DNA of 64,000 nucleotides from positions 1-64,000 of the forward strand of contig NZ_JAKSDZ010000010.1 in the NCBI RefSeq assembly GCF_023509475.1, written 5' to 3'. How positions within the stretch are numbered: position 1 is the stretch's first letter; each line of letters opens with the position of its first letter. Both the position numbers and the translations under genes were made by a program. The DNA comes from Aestuariirhabdus haliotis. Its GTDB lineage: Bacteria > Pseudomonadota > Gammaproteobacteria > Pseudomonadales > Aestuariirhabdaceae. The notes under the pieces were generated by a model, which saw only the letters and a program-made list of their open reading frames with translations, ran no database searches and was not told the origin of the DNA. Shown here piece by piece: positions 15,806 to 24,703 of the stretch.

Positions 15806-17206
15806 ATGCGAATCAACATTATAGGAAACCATTTGCAGCGAGTTTTGGGTCTTGGTCCTAACCAGCAATCTGTGCGTCGCTGGTCTGTTTATTTTCTGGC
15901 GTTGTTACTGGGTTCGCCTTTGGCAACAGCCGCTGAGGAAAAAATGCTATTTTCGATGGCGGGTTCTAATACCGTGGGGGCTGTGCTGGGCCCCGAGTTG
16001 GCAAAAGCTTATCTACGAAGCCTGGGCGCTAGAGATATCAGCCAGATAGCGGGAACGGTCGCTAACGAATCGGTGATCCGGGGTTGGCACCAGGAAAGTG
16101 ATAGCTGGTTGACAATAGGGGTTGAGGCTCATGGTTCCTCTTCCGGCTTTAAGGCGCTGAAATCCAATAACGCGCAGTTGGCTGCCGCTTCCAGACGGGT
16201 CAAGACGAAAGAGGTCAGGGCGCTGGAGGAGAGCTTCGGGAATTTGCGAGGGGCCTCCTCGGAGCACACGGTGGCACTGGACGGCTTGGCCATCGTTGTT
16301 CATCCCGAAAATCCCATTGGCTCGCTCAATCTGGAGCAGGTGGCCCAAATCTTTGCCGGGAATATAACAAACTGGACAGAACTGGAGGGGCCTGACCTGC
16401 CCATCTCGCTCTATGCCAGGGACGATCTGTCCGGGACCTGGGATACTTTCAAGAGCCTGGTGCTGGCCAAGCGCTATAAACTCTCGGAGAAAGCCCGTCG
16501 CTTCGAATCCAACCAGGAACTCTCTAATTTAGTCAGCCAGGATCCCGGGGCCATCGGTTTTGTCAGCCTGAATACCATCGCTCCGTCGAAACCCCTGGCG
16601 ATCGCGGCCTCGGCAACCAGCCCGGCGATGTTGCCCGAGCCCATTCGTGTGGCGACTGAAGACTATCCGTTGGCCCGACGTCTGTATCTGTATCTGCCGG
16701 AAAAAGCGACCAATCCTCAGGCCCGGTCTTTTGTAGACTTTGCTCTGGGAGATGCCGGGCAGCAGATTGTTGCCAGTACGGGTTATATGTCCCAGGAGAT
16801 TCGTGCCCTGGATGCGCCTATCGTAACGGAGGCCCCCAGCCGTTATCTTGAGCAGATTAAGGGCGCCAGAAGGCTGTCGGTGAACTTTCGTTTCAGCGAA
16901 GGTAAAGCCCAGCTGGATAACAAGGCGGCTCGTGACCTGCAGCGCCTGGGAGCCTTTAGTCAGAATCTGGACCGGGATCAACGCCTCTTGTTATTAGGAT
17001 TTGCCGAGGAAAACGGCAATACGCGCAATGCACAGCTGCTGTCAGATCTGCGTACGGGCGTGGTCAAGCGTGCACTGGTTAAGGCCGGGGTCTCACGCAA
17101 GCAGCTGGATGCGGCGGGAATCGGCGCCTTTATGGGGCTCAGTGATCAACAAAATCTGGTGTCCAAAGTTCGTAATCGCCGGGTAGAAGTGTGGCTGGTT
17201 AATTAA
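15806..17206 (+). CDS. PstS-like phosphate-binding protein fused to an OmpA domain
   Basis: The 466-aa exported protein has a long signal region (about 1-42, ending ATAAEE), a PstS/PBP-like-2 substrate-binding domain (about 45-330; FSMAGSNTVG, then a central VALDGLAIVVHPENPIGSLN and NITNWTELEG typical of PstS relatives), and a C-terminal OmpA-like peptidoglycan-binding domain (about 350-466; VNFRFSEGKAQLDNKA, LGFAEENGNTRNAQLLS, NRRVEVWLVN). The binding half should capture phosphate or a phosphate-like anion while the OmpA half anchors it to the cell wall. A perfect Pho box upstream supports induction by phosphate starvation. No PstCAB transporter genes are adjacent, so it may work as a surface scavenger or as a co-receptor for the nearby chemoreceptor (inference). 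Confidence 0.82.
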   Translation: MRINIIGNHLQRVLGLGPNQQSVRRWSVYFLALLLGSPLATAAEEKMLFSMAGSNTVGAVLGPELAKAYLRSLGARDISQIAGTVANESVIRGWHQESDSWLTIGVEAHGSSSGFKALKSNNAQLAAASRRVKTKEVRALEESFGNLRGASSEHTVALDGLAIVVHPENPIGSLNLEQVAQIFAGNITNWTELEGPDLPISLYARDDLSGTWDTFKSLVLAKRYKLSEKARRFESNQELSNLVSQDPGAIGFVSLNTIAPSKPLAIAASATSPAMLPEPIRVATEDYPLARRLYLYLPEKATNPQARSFVDFALGDAGQQIVASTGYMSQEIRALDAPIVTEAPSRYLEQIKGARRLSVNFRFSEGKAQLDNKAARDLQRLGAFSQNLDRDQRLLLLGFAEENGNTRNAQLLSDLRTGVVKRALVKAGVSRKQLDAAGIGAFMGLSDQQNLVSKVRNRRVEVWLVN

Positions 17207-17231
17207 GCCCCGACGGTTCAAACATCGTTCG

Positions 17232-17256
17232 TAGAGCCCTTTTTGCAAGGGCTCTA
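17232..17256 (+). terminator. Hairpin terminator after the PstS-OmpA gene
   Basis: TAGAGCCCTT and AAGGGCTCTA form a perfect 10-bp stem with loop TTTGC, 26 bases past the stop codon. The following T run is very short. Confidence 0.6.
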
Positions 17257-17321
17257 TTGAAGATAGCAAGCAGAGTGATGAGCAAATCATTCCAGAGAGG
17301 AATGGGGTGCCAGGCAATCGT

Positions 17322-17954
17322 TTAACGCTTGCCTGGTTGTTTTTTCGCAGGTCGTTTACCCCCTTTGGCATTACCGCCGGCTTTGCTATAACCGGGCTTC
17401 TCCTCCGGGGCCTGGTATAAGAGATAGAGCTCGGTCAGCACCTGGGGAAGCTGTTGCGCCATGTCGGTGATCAGTTGGGGGTCAGAGGCCATCTCGGCAA
17501 ACTCTTCACTTTCTTCAGTGAACAGACCGGACAATACCAGTACGGGCAGTAACAGCTCGCTGGCCAGTTGTTCATCTCGTTCGTACCAGCTTTCTTCGTC
17601 GAGGAAGAGGGCGGCGGCAAAGCCAACACACCAGGCACTGAGATCGGAGTCAAAAAGCTCCTCTTCGCTGTCGAACTGGCAAGGTAGTAGCAAGTCGCTG
17701 TCGGAATAGAGCGTACGATGGATGGCGTCTTTGAGCTCAACAAGTGCATCACAGATACCTTCAGGGCGAGCGCTGTCGGGAATGTCGCCACCAAACAGTT
17801 CCGTGATCCACTGGTTTTCGGGGATCGTATTGGGGGCAATGTTGAGGGCGGTCAGAAAGCCATGGCTTTCCATCAGCTCGAGAGCATCTTCCGGGAGTTG
17901 GTCGGAGTTAAAGTATTGCTCTAGCTTTGCGCTGAAAGGCGTATCCTGCGTCAT
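17322..17954 (-). CDS. UPF0149 (YecA/YgfB) family protein
   Basis: Starting at the ATG at 17954 (MTQDTPFSAKLEQYF), the product is a 210-aa acidic cytoplasmic protein. The pattern of the YecA/YgfB family is visible: an opening helix, ESHGFLTALNIAP, then DLSAWCVGFAAALFLD and a helical C-terminus. The last 30 residues are basic (KGGKRPAKKQPGKR), unlike the acidic body. The longer upstream frame overlaps the opposing promoter region and is not supported. YgfB has been linked to regulation of antibiotic resistance in Pseudomonas, but the molecular role of this family is largely unknown. Convergent with the PstS-OmpA gene. Confidence 0.75.
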   Translation of the reverse strand: MTQDTPFSAKLEQYFNSDQLPEDALELMESHGFLTALNIAPNTIPENQWITELFGGDIPDSARPEGICDALVELKDAIHRTLYSDSDLLLPCQFDSEEELFDSDLSAWCVGFAAALFLDEESWYERDEQLASELLLPVLVLSGLFTEESEEFAEMASDPQLITDMAQQLPQVLTELYLLYQAPEEKPGYSKAGGNAKGGKRPAKKQPGKR

Positions 17955-18182
17955 GGTCGATTCCGTGCCAGAAAAGCTGCATTGTAGTCCCTCGCTACGC
18001 AATGGGAAAGCGAACACTGTATCGGTTTGGCGGCTGATAGGTTTCCGTTTTTGAGGTTGCCAATGCCCGGTATAAACCGCCTTAGTGGAGATGCAGAGAG
18101 ACATCAAGCCTCTGTCAGGCACTTGATAAAGAACTTCTTGGCCACCATATTGAAAGCTCTGGTTTTTCTTAACGGAGTTTGG

Positions 18183-19040
18183 ATGAAGCCCAATCTAATA
18201 GTTGGTATTGCCGCGCTCGGTAGTTGGTATCTGGCAACGATAATGTTTTCGCAAGTGCCTGTGCCATCCCAAAGCGCGCCCGCAGAGCGGGAGGTTATCG
18301 ACGATGTTGCACTGCCTGATTTCGCGGAAATTGTCGATGTGAAAGAGAAGAAACAGCAATTCTTTGCTTTTCTTTATCCTTTTATTGAGCAACAGAACCG
18401 GCTGATGGATGAAAAGCGCCAACGGTTGATCGCCCTGAAAAACCAGGTGCGACTGGACGATGCCGATGTTCGCTGGCTGGCGCAACTAGCGACAAAATAC
18501 AGGGTGAAATGGAAAGCAGACGAAACCTCTCAGGAAACTTCACAGCTACCTTCCAGCCTGTTTGATGAGCTTCTGCAGCGTGTGGATCAAATCCCTCCCT
18601 CCCTGGTGATGGCCCAGGCGGCGAATGAATCGGCATGGGGCACATCCCGCTTTGCCCGGGAAGGCAATAACCTGTTTGGCCAATGGTGCTTTAAGTCCGG
18701 CTGCGGGATTATTCCAGCCTCTCGACCGGAAGGAAAAACCTATGAAGTAAAGCGTTTTGGTTCGGTTGCTGGCTCGGTGGCGGGATATTTTCATAACATC
18801 AATAGTCAGCCGAGCTACCACCAGTTGCGAGAATTACGGCGAGGATTTCGCCGGGTGGGTCGTGGCCATGAAGCCGGTGAATGGCTTGCTGAAGGGTTGC
18901 TGGCCTATTCCTCTCGCGGAGAAGCCTATGTTGAAGAGATTCAGGCCATGATTCGAAGCAATGGTTTATCCCGTTACGACCAGGGGCTGTTGGGCAGTCC
19001 AAGCCTGGCAAGTGAAGTGCGAGGCACCGATGCCGGCTAG
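18183..19040 (+). CDS. Bax-like endo-beta-N-acetylglucosaminidase
   Basis: The product (285 aa) is a GH73-type peptidoglycan glucosaminidase of the Bax group. I chose ATG 18183, after a CGGAG ribosome site, rather than the far upstream start; it gives an N-terminal membrane anchor or signal (LIVGIAALGSWYLATIMF). The catalytic region reads VMAQAANESAWGTSRFA, with the family glutamate in NES, followed by GNNLFGQWCF and GYFHNINSQPSYHQLR, the usual Bax blocks. It should hydrolyse the glycan strands in the periplasm. E. coli Bax is of similar length (about 270 aa). It diverges from the UPF0149 gene. Confidence 0.85.
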   Translation: MKPNLIVGIAALGSWYLATIMFSQVPVPSQSAPAEREVIDDVALPDFAEIVDVKEKKQQFFAFLYPFIEQQNRLMDEKRQRLIALKNQVRLDDADVRWLAQLATKYRVKWKADETSQETSQLPSSLFDELLQRVDQIPPSLVMAQAANESAWGTSRFAREGNNLFGQWCFKSGCGIIPASRPEGKTYEVKRFGSVAGSVAGYFHNINSQPSYHQLRELRRGFRRVGRGHEAGEWLAEGLLAYSSRGEAYVEEIQAMIRSNGLSRYDQGLLGSPSLASEVRGTDAG

Positions 19041-19129
19041 GGAAACTCTTGCCGGGTACCTCAAGGCTTGAAACAGAACCCGTTGTAGCGAGGTCTTGTT
19101 GGCAATACGACAGTCTATGGGGAAATTGA

Positions 19130-19945
19130 ATGAAAGGTTTTAGCTGGTTGTTGCGACTCTGTGGAACCTTGCTCGTGCTGCAGAGTTTGCCGCTGTCGGC
19201 GGCACCTGCGTCTGAGCTTTGGCCGCTGTGGCAAGCCCATGATGTCAGCAGCACATTGAAACCGGATCATGGTGCCTGGCAAAGGATGCTGGATCGTTAT
19301 CTTGTAGAGGGGGCGAGCGGCAGGTTGTTTGACTATCGGCAGGTGAGCGGGCAAGACAAGGCTTTGTTGTCGGACTACCTCAAACAGATGGCGGCTCTGG
19401 ATCCCCGACTCTTGAACAGGGAGCAGCAGTTTGCCTATTGGGTGAATCTATACAACGCGTTGACCGTGGACCTGATACTGCAGCATTACCCGATAGAATC
19501 GATTCGCTCATTAGGTGAGGGCTGGCTGAGTTTCGGTCCCTGGGATGATGAGGTGATCAGGGTTCAGGGGCAGGCATTAACGCTTAATGATATCGAGCAC
19601 CGCATTCTTCGCCCTGTGTGGCAGGATCCCCGTATTCATTACATCGTCAACTGTGCCAGCCTCGGGTGTCCCGACCTGGCTCGAGACGCTCTTGATGGCA
19701 CCAACAACGAAACACAGCTGGAACTGGCCGCAAGGCGCTTTATTAATCAGGACAAAGGCCTGCAATCTGGTGGCAGCAGTCTCAGGCTGTCGAGTATTTA
19801 CGATTGGTACGCTGTCGATTTTGGCGATGCAGCGGGGCTCGTCGCTCACCTCAAACAGTATGCTGAACCTGAGCGCCAGCGATGGCTGGAGGGTAACCCC
19901 AGCTTCAGCTTTGGTTACGACTGGCAGCTCAACGAAGTGAAGTAA
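19130..19945 (+). CDS. DUF547 domain exported protein
   Basis: The 271-aa protein carries a signal peptide (MKGFSWLLRLCGTLLVLQS, cleavage near SAAPAS) and a DUF547 domain over most of the remainder. Conserved family blocks are EQQFAYWVNLYNALTVDLIL and, further on, RIHYIVNCASLGCPDLA with the Cys-Ala-Ser and Cys-Pro pair, which resembles an active site though no activity is established for the family. It is probably periplasmic. The gene stands alone after the Bax-like gene and is convergent with ttcA. Confidence 0.8.
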   Translation: MKGFSWLLRLCGTLLVLQSLPLSAAPASELWPLWQAHDVSSTLKPDHGAWQRMLDRYLVEGASGRLFDYRQVSGQDKALLSDYLKQMAALDPRLLNREQQFAYWVNLYNALTVDLILQHYPIESIRSLGEGWLSFGPWDDEVIRVQGQALTLNDIEHRILRPVWQDPRIHYIVNCASLGCPDLARDALDGTNNETQLELAARRFINQDKGLQSGGSSLRLSSIYDWYAVDFGDAAGLVAHLKQYAEPERQRWLEGNPSFSFGYDWQLNEVK

Positions 19946-19979
19946 TCGACTTCGGCTTTTAACTTGGCTGTGACTGGCG

Positions 19980-20921
19980 CTATAGATTGACGATATTGAC
20001 CAGAGGAGCCGATCCCTTGGTTTGTTCGTCATCACTGCCCTGGAATTGAAGGGGCAGATCCGGTTCGTCGAACGCGGTATCGCCATCTTCAAACGGGCTG
20101 TCCTGGGTTTTCAGGTGTTGGAAGTCGAACAGTTCGGTATCCGCCATGTGAGAGGGAACGATGTTTTGCATGGCGGTAAACATGCTTTCGATGCGGCCAG
20201 GAAAACGCTGGTCCCAATCATTCAGCATCTGTTTGATCGCCTGGCGCTGCAGGTTTTCCTGGGAGCCGCACAGATTGCAGGGGATGATGGGGAATTGTTG
20301 CATCTCGGCGTAACGGATAATGTCTTTTTCGTGACAATAGGCCAGGGGGCGTATCACCATCTGCTGGCCGTCGTCGCTGACCAGTTTGGGCGGCATGCCT
20401 TTCATCTTGCCGCCATAGAACATGTTTAGCAGCAGGGTTTCCAAAATATCGTCACGGTGGTGCCCCAGGGCAATTTTAGTGGCACCAAGCTCGGTTGCGG
20501 TGCGGTAGAGAATGCCCCTACGCAAACGTGAGCAAAGGGCGCAGGTGGTTTTTCCTTCGGGCACCTTATCCTTGACAATGCTGTAGGTGTCTTCCTCAAC
20601 AATGTGGTACTCGACGCCCAGGGCATCCAGGTAGTTGGGCAGTACTTCGGCGGGGAAGCCGGGCTGTTTTTGGTCGAGGTTAACGGCAATAATGTCAAAA
20701 TTTACTGGAGCGTACTTTTGCAGGTTACGCAGTATATCAAGCATGACAAAACTGTCTTTCCCGCCGGAAAGACAGCACATCACCCGGTCACCATCGGCGA
20801 TCATATCAAAATCGGCAATGGCGCGTCCTACATGGCGGCGCAAGCGTTTATAGAGTTTATTCTGGTTAACGCTTTTAGTAGCCGAGGTGTTATCTGGAGT
20901 GTTGGGTGACATGCTGGACAT
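19980..20921 (-). CDS. ttcA: tRNA 2-thiocytidine biosynthesis protein TtcA
   Basis: TtcA thiolates cytidine 32 in certain tRNAs using ATP and an Fe-S cluster. Starting at ATG 20921 ([11 protein letters not shown]), the product is 313 aa, close to the usual length. The PP-loop [14 protein letters not shown] is followed by the paired cysteine motifs [10 protein letters not shown] and [13 protein letters not shown], which hold the cluster, and by [16 protein letters not shown]. The frame extends 65 codons upstream but that part does not match the family and covers the promoter region shared with the divergent glycosylase gene. Confidence 0.95.
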   Translation of the reverse strand: MSSMSPNTPDNTSATKSVNQNKLYKRLRRHVGRAIADFDMIADGDRVMCCLSGGKDSFVMLDILRNLQKYAPVNFDIIAVNLDQKQPGFPAEVLPNYLDALGVEYHIVEEDTYSIVKDKVPEGKTTCALCSRLRRGILYRTATELGATKIALGHHRDDILETLLLNMFYGGKMKGMPPKLVSDDGQQMVIRPLAYCHEKDIIRYAEMQQFPIIPCNLCGSQENLQRQAIKQMLNDWDQRFPGRIESMFTAMQNIVPSHMADTELFDFQHLKTQDSPFEDGDTAFDEPDLPLQFQGSDDEQTKGSAPLVNIVNL

Positions 20922-21030
20922 ATTGCTCGTATACCTGAAGACCGGGTGGCGGTCGAAGAAAAAGGGCGCCATTATAGCGGATGCCTGACGCGCAGGTAAG
21001 CTCAAAAAATGTTCTATTGTGGAGGTGGGT

Positions 21031-21705
21031 GTGGAGTCGTTTGAACGAATCAGGGAACGAGCGATTGGCTTATGGGGAGAGCAGGCCTTGCAGGCGAGAT
21101 TGCCGGTGCTGGCCACGACCAGCGAGCTGATCGATCATACGGATAACTATTATTTATCGGCTATCGTGCGCCGCGTATTCCGTGCGGGGCTTAAACATTC
21201 CCTGGTAGATAGCAAATGGCCCGCTTTTGAAGAGGCCCTGTGGGGATTTAAGCCGCAGAGCCTGGCGTTACTAAGTGAAGAGCAGATTGATGCTCTGATG
21301 CAAAACAGGGCGTTGATTCGCCACCGAGGAAAGTTAAGGACGATTCCCCTCAACGCTCAGATGGTGCTGGATATTACCGCCGAACACGGCAGTGTAGGGC
21401 GGTTTCTGTCAGATTGGCCGTCCAGTGACATCATCGGTTTGTGGCGTTACCTGACCAAGCGAGGCGCTCATTTGGGAGGGCGTTCTGCGTCTGCTTTTTT
21501 GCGTATGGTGGGAAAGGATACCTTTATGCTGTCTAACGACGTAGTAGCCGCACTCAAGGCTCAGGGCGTAGTGGAAAAAATGCCGACGGCTCAACGAGAT
21601 CTGTTACTGGTGCAAGAGGTATTCAATGGCTGGCAGGAGCAATCCGGGGCGCCATTGAGTGAAATCAGTATGACCTTGGCCTGTAGTATCTCGTCGCCGC
21701 ACTAG
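21031..21705 (+). CDS. DNA-3-methyladenine glycosylase I-like protein
   Basis: The 224-aa protein resembles Tag-type glycosylases, which remove alkylated adenine from DNA. Typical stretches are [20 protein letters not shown] and ALWGFKP near residues 50-75 and [20 protein letters not shown] near 140-160, in a helical fold. The GTG at 21031 is preferred because GGAGG lies 5 bases upstream; two earlier GTG codons lack this. The zinc-binding Cys/His ends of E. coli Tag are not evident, so it belongs to a divergent branch. Divergent from ttcA. Confidence 0.7.
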   Translation: MESFERIRERAIGLWGEQALQARLPVLATTSELIDHTDNYYLSAIVRRVFRAGLKHSLVDSKWPAFEEALWGFKPQSLALLSEEQIDALMQNRALIRHRGKLRTIPLNAQMVLDITAEHGSVGRFLSDWPSSDIIGLWRYLTKRGAHLGGRSASAFLRMVGKDTFMLSNDVVAALKAQGVVEKMPTAQRDLLLVQEVFNGWQEQSGAPLSEISMTLACSISSPH

Positions 21706-21718
21706 TTCGAAGCCCCCC

Positions 21719-21732
21719 TTGACCTGTATCAA
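21719..21732 (+). promoter_or_regulatory. Anr/FNR box before the DksA-like gene
   Basis: TTGACCTGTATCAA differs from the FNR/Anr consensus TTGAT-N4-ATCAA at one position and matches the TTGAC-N4-ATCAA form common for Pseudomonas Anr. It ends 93 bases before the ATG at 21826. Confidence 0.5.
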
Positions 21733-21825
21733 ACGCAGCGGGCCCAGAGGCCACTACACTAGTAGCTAGTAGTCTATAGTTTTACCTTTGCTAGTCCCTT
21801 TTATTAACCGCTATCAGGAGTGCTC

Positions 21826-22152
21826 ATGAAGTACGCACAGGTGCGCGAAGACCTGCTGAAGAAGCAGGAAGAATTGGAAGATCGTCTTGGCCGTATTGGC
21901 AAGCATTTAACCAAACCGGGTAATCAGGATTGGTCTGAGCAGGCGCAGGAACGAGAGAATGATGAGGTTCTTGAAGCCATAGGGCAGGAGGCTGAGTATG
22001 AGTTGCGCAGTATCAAGCTGGCGCTGCGTCGTATGGATGAAGATGAGTATGAAGTCTGCGATAGTTGCGGCGAAACCATCCCTGAGGCTCGTCTGGAGGC
22101 TATGCCCTATACCCGCCACTGTATTAGTTGCGCGGAGAAACAGCAGGGTTAG
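21826..22152 (+). CDS. DksA/TraR-type C4 zinc-finger protein
   Basis: This 108-aa protein has an N-terminal helical hairpin and a C-terminal four-cysteine zinc finger (CDSCGETIPEARL, then RHCISCAEK). Residues around 38-55 read SEQAQERENDEVLEAIGQE, the shared pattern of short DksA-like proteins that bind the RNA polymerase secondary channel. The acidic tip used by DksA with ppGpp is not clearly present, so it may act as a DksA paralogue with different control. The ATG at 21826 has CAGGAG 5 bases upstream. A candidate Anr box precedes it, suggesting a low-oxygen link. Confidence 0.8.
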   Translation: MKYAQVREDLLKKQEELEDRLGRIGKHLTKPGNQDWSEQAQERENDEVLEAIGQEAEYELRSIKLALRRMDEDEYEVCDSCGETIPEARLEAMPYTRHCISCAEKQQG

Positions 22153-22282
22153 CCTTTCCTTTATCTGTTAGAGTATCAAGTCTTGGCGGATTTTAAGCCC
22201 TGTCATGGTGACGCTTTCCAAGCGCCGCCATTGGCGGGAACTCAATGGTTGAGGCTTGCTGCATCGCAGGAGGAAGTTGACT

Positions 22283-22783
22283 ATGCAATGGAAAGTGTTT
22301 GTTTTGCTTGTTCTGACCCTTGGGTTATCGGGGCAGGTTGCTGCGGCTGACAGCTATCAGATGGAATTTATCCTCCATTACGATGGCAAGCAGGAGCAAT
22401 ACCAGTATCGCAACCGCTTTGATCACCCCTATTCGTCTTTTAGCGGTAAAGAGCTCAGCTATGTGAAAAACGTCGAGACCAGCGTGACCTCTGGAACGGT
22501 GGTGACCAACCTGACCTCGGGCAAGGTGGATGACGGATTCCGCGTCAGTTTTACATTAAAAAATCCGGCCTTTAACCTGCGCCAGCTCGCCGAGTTGGAG
22601 TACCAGTTTTCTCGCACCCTTTTGATCTCCCTGAAAGAGCAATCCGGAGGTGTTCAGGTACCTGAAACCCGGGTTATGCAAGGCAAGGGGCTGATCAATA
22701 TCAAGGCGGGCGAGAGCACATTGATACATGAGGATGCGGGCGCTGGCTTTCGGGTCGAAGCGCGTTTTATTCCCCAGGAATAA
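22283..22783 (+). CDS. Small exported protein of unknown function
   Basis: From ATG 22283, preceded by AGGAGGAAG, the 166-aa product begins with a clear signal peptide (MQWKVFVLLVLTLGLSGQVAAAD). The mature part is predicted to be beta-rich with alternating polar and hydrophobic residues (YQMEFILHYDGKQEQYQYRN, LTSGKVDDGFRVSFTL, FRVEARFIPQE). It contains no cysteine after the signal and no recognised domain. It lies alone between the DksA-like gene and the convergent glycerate kinase. Periplasmic or secreted location is inferred. Confidence 0.65.
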   Translation: MQWKVFVLLVLTLGLSGQVAAADSYQMEFILHYDGKQEQYQYRNRFDHPYSSFSGKELSYVKNVETSVTSGTVVTNLTSGKVDDGFRVSFTLKNPAFNLRQLAELEYQFSRTLLISLKEQSGGVQVPETRVMQGKGLINIKAGESTLIHEDAGAGFRVEARFIPQE

Positions 22784-22793
22784 TTTTCCCAGC

Positions 22794-23957
22794 TCAGCTC
22801 AGCACCTGGCTAGCCTGGGCGGTTTTCCATAAGCGCATCAGTTGTTCGATACAGCGTTTTAGGAGCGCCGGAGCCTGTTCCATCGCATTTTCCAGTGTTA
22901 AAGCACTATCAACGATACTGTGGATGCTGGAAATGCCTTCGGCGTGTGTTAATTCGGCACCTTGTCCAATTTTTCCCACCACAGCAATGACCGGAATCTT
23001 TCGGGGGGCGGCCAGACGGGCGATACCCACAGGCAGCTTGCCTTCCAGTGTCTGGTGGTTGATTTCCCCCTCACCGGTGATGATAAGGTCGTACGCCTCA
23101 GAATCGAGTCTGGCTTCCAGTTGCAGGCTGTTAGCAATGATTTGAAAGCCTGGCTGTAAGCTCACACCCTGGATAAGTTCCAGACCCGCTCCGAGCCCTC
23201 CAGCGGCCCCGTATCCGGATTGCTGGAAACGTTCGGTGTTGATGTTGTAATCACGACAGGCGATGCGAGCAAAACGTTCAAGCGCTCTCTCCAGATTGTC
23301 CATATCCTGAGGTTTGGCACCTTTTTGCGGAGCATAAATGGCGGTAGCGCCGTTAGGGCCAAGCAAAGGGTTGGCAACGTCACAGGCAATGTCGATGGTG
23401 ACTCCGGATAAGCGTGGATCGAGTCCGCTAAGGTCGATATGTTCCAGTTCCAGAAGGCCTTGGGCACCGGCCGAAACAGGATTGCCCTCGGCATTGGTCA
23501 GGCGCGCGCCCAAGGCCGAGAGTGTTCCCGCTCCGGCATCGTGGGTTGCGCTACCGCCTATGCCCAGAATGATATGCTGACAGCCTTGATCCAGCGCATC
23601 GCTAATGATTTCACCGGTACCGAAAGTGGTGCAGTGCATAGGATTCCGTTGAGAGGGTGCAACCAGAGGTAATCCGGATGCACTGGCCATCTCGATAATG
23701 GCCGTGTTGCCATCGCCCAGGATGCCGTAATGAGCCTTAACGGGAGCACCCGTTGGGCCGCACACTTGCCGTTGGAGCAGGCGACCGCCGGTGTTGGCTA
23801 TCAGGGCTTCGACGGTGCCTTCACCCCCGTCCGCCAGAGGGCATTGATGAACTTCAGCATCGGGATACTGACTGAGAATGGCTTGTTCGGCAATTGCACA
23901 GAATTGTGCGGCGCTGAGCGAACCCTTAAAAGAGTCAGGGGCAAGCAGAACTTTCAT
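22794..23957 (-). CDS. Glycerate 2-kinase (GarK/GlxK type)
   Basis: The 387-aa protein is of the GarK/GlxK glycerate kinase family, which phosphorylates D-glycerate to 2-phosphoglycerate with ATP. The family opening MKVLLAPDSFKGSLSAAQ, the block CPLADGGEGTVEAL, the glycine-rich ILGIGGSATHDAGAG and the late DLIITGEGEINHQTLEGKLP (split: DLIITGEGEINHQT and LEGKLP) are all present, and the length is standard. No other glycerate or glyoxylate genes are adjacent, so its supply pathway cannot be told from here. Confidence 0.92.
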   Translation of the reverse strand: MKVLLAPDSFKGSLSAAQFCAIAEQAILSQYPDAEVHQCPLADGGEGTVEALIANTGGRLLQRQVCGPTGAPVKAHYGILGDGNTAIIEMASASGLPLVAPSQRNPMHCTTFGTGEIISDALDQGCQHIILGIGGSATHDAGAGTLSALGARLTNAEGNPVSAGAQGLLELEHIDLSGLDPRLSGVTIDIACDVANPLLGPNGATAIYAPQKGAKPQDMDNLERALERFARIACRDYNINTERFQQSGYGAAGGLGAGLELIQGVSLQPGFQIIANSLQLEARLDSEAYDLIITGEGEINHQTLEGKLPVGIARLAAPRKIPVIAVVGKIGQGAELTHAEGISSIHSIVDSALTLENAMEQAPALLKRCIEQLMRLWKTAQASQVLS

Positions 23958-24051
23958 AGATAGGGGCCTTGCTAATGATGACCCCTATGTTGTATCAGGA
24001 TCTGGGCACTAAGGCCATGTTGCCCGGTTGTTCGGGGCTGGCGCCAACTGT

Positions 24052-24528
24052 CTATGCCGCCTGCATATGGGGGCAGCGTGTGAGAAACAGGTTACCGTCG
24101 GGATTGGTCGGGTGGTAGTAGTGCCACCAGATGTTGGCCAATGTATTGGTGTCTCTGGCGTCGACACCATCAAGGTTAGCGCCGCAGCGAAGATAGTTGA
24201 ACCAGGCGATAGCCGTGGCGTAAGCCAGGTTATAAATCAGCTCCTGATGTGGATTGCACAGGAACTGACGCTGGCTGGCCATCCCCCTGACCAGGCTGGC
24301 CTGATCAGGAAAATGGACCAGATAATCATCCCAGACGCGTTGATGAACCTCGGCCGATATTCGATATAGCCCAAGTCCGCCATGGTCGTCACAGAGTTGG
24401 TCGCCCAGTTCACTCTCGGCGGCAGCTGTCCCTACCAGTAATTGCAGCGCTGCAGGGCTGAAATTGCCGCATAGCTCAAGAGTAGGCCGGACAACTTGTT
24501 CCCCCAGTTGATCAGCATTGATTCCCAT
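24052..24528 (-). CDS. Phage-type lysozyme-like (transglycosylase-fold) protein
   Basis: The 158-aa protein has no signal peptide. The stretch LLVGTAAAESELGDQL, followed by GGLGLYRISAEVHQRVWDDY, resembles the small phage-related proteins with a lysozyme-like fold in which the glutamate of the AAxES motif would be catalytic. Later blocks (NLAYATAIAWFNYLR and LANIWWHYYHPTNPDG) agree with that group. No other phage genes are nearby, so it may be a stray remnant or a domesticated gene. It lies next to the MITE-like element at 24704. Activity is unproven. Confidence 0.5.
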   Translation of the reverse strand: MGINADQLGEQVVRPTLELCGNFSPAALQLLVGTAAAESELGDQLCDDHGGLGLYRISAEVHQRVWDDYLVHFPDQASLVRGMASQRQFLCNPHQELIYNLAYATAIAWFNYLRCGANLDGVDARDTNTLANIWWHYYHPTNPDGNLFLTRCPHMQAA

Positions 24529-24703
24529 CGATTCCCCCCAACATCCAGTTATCGAACATCATAGGTTATTCAGCATGAAGTTAGCTGTTGAATCTAATTT
24601 TAGACTTAACAGATAAAGCTAACAGGCTGTTTTATAGGATTTTTATGGGTTTTTGGGAATGATTGGCTATGTCCATAACTAACACTTAGTCGATTTGCTT
24701 ATT

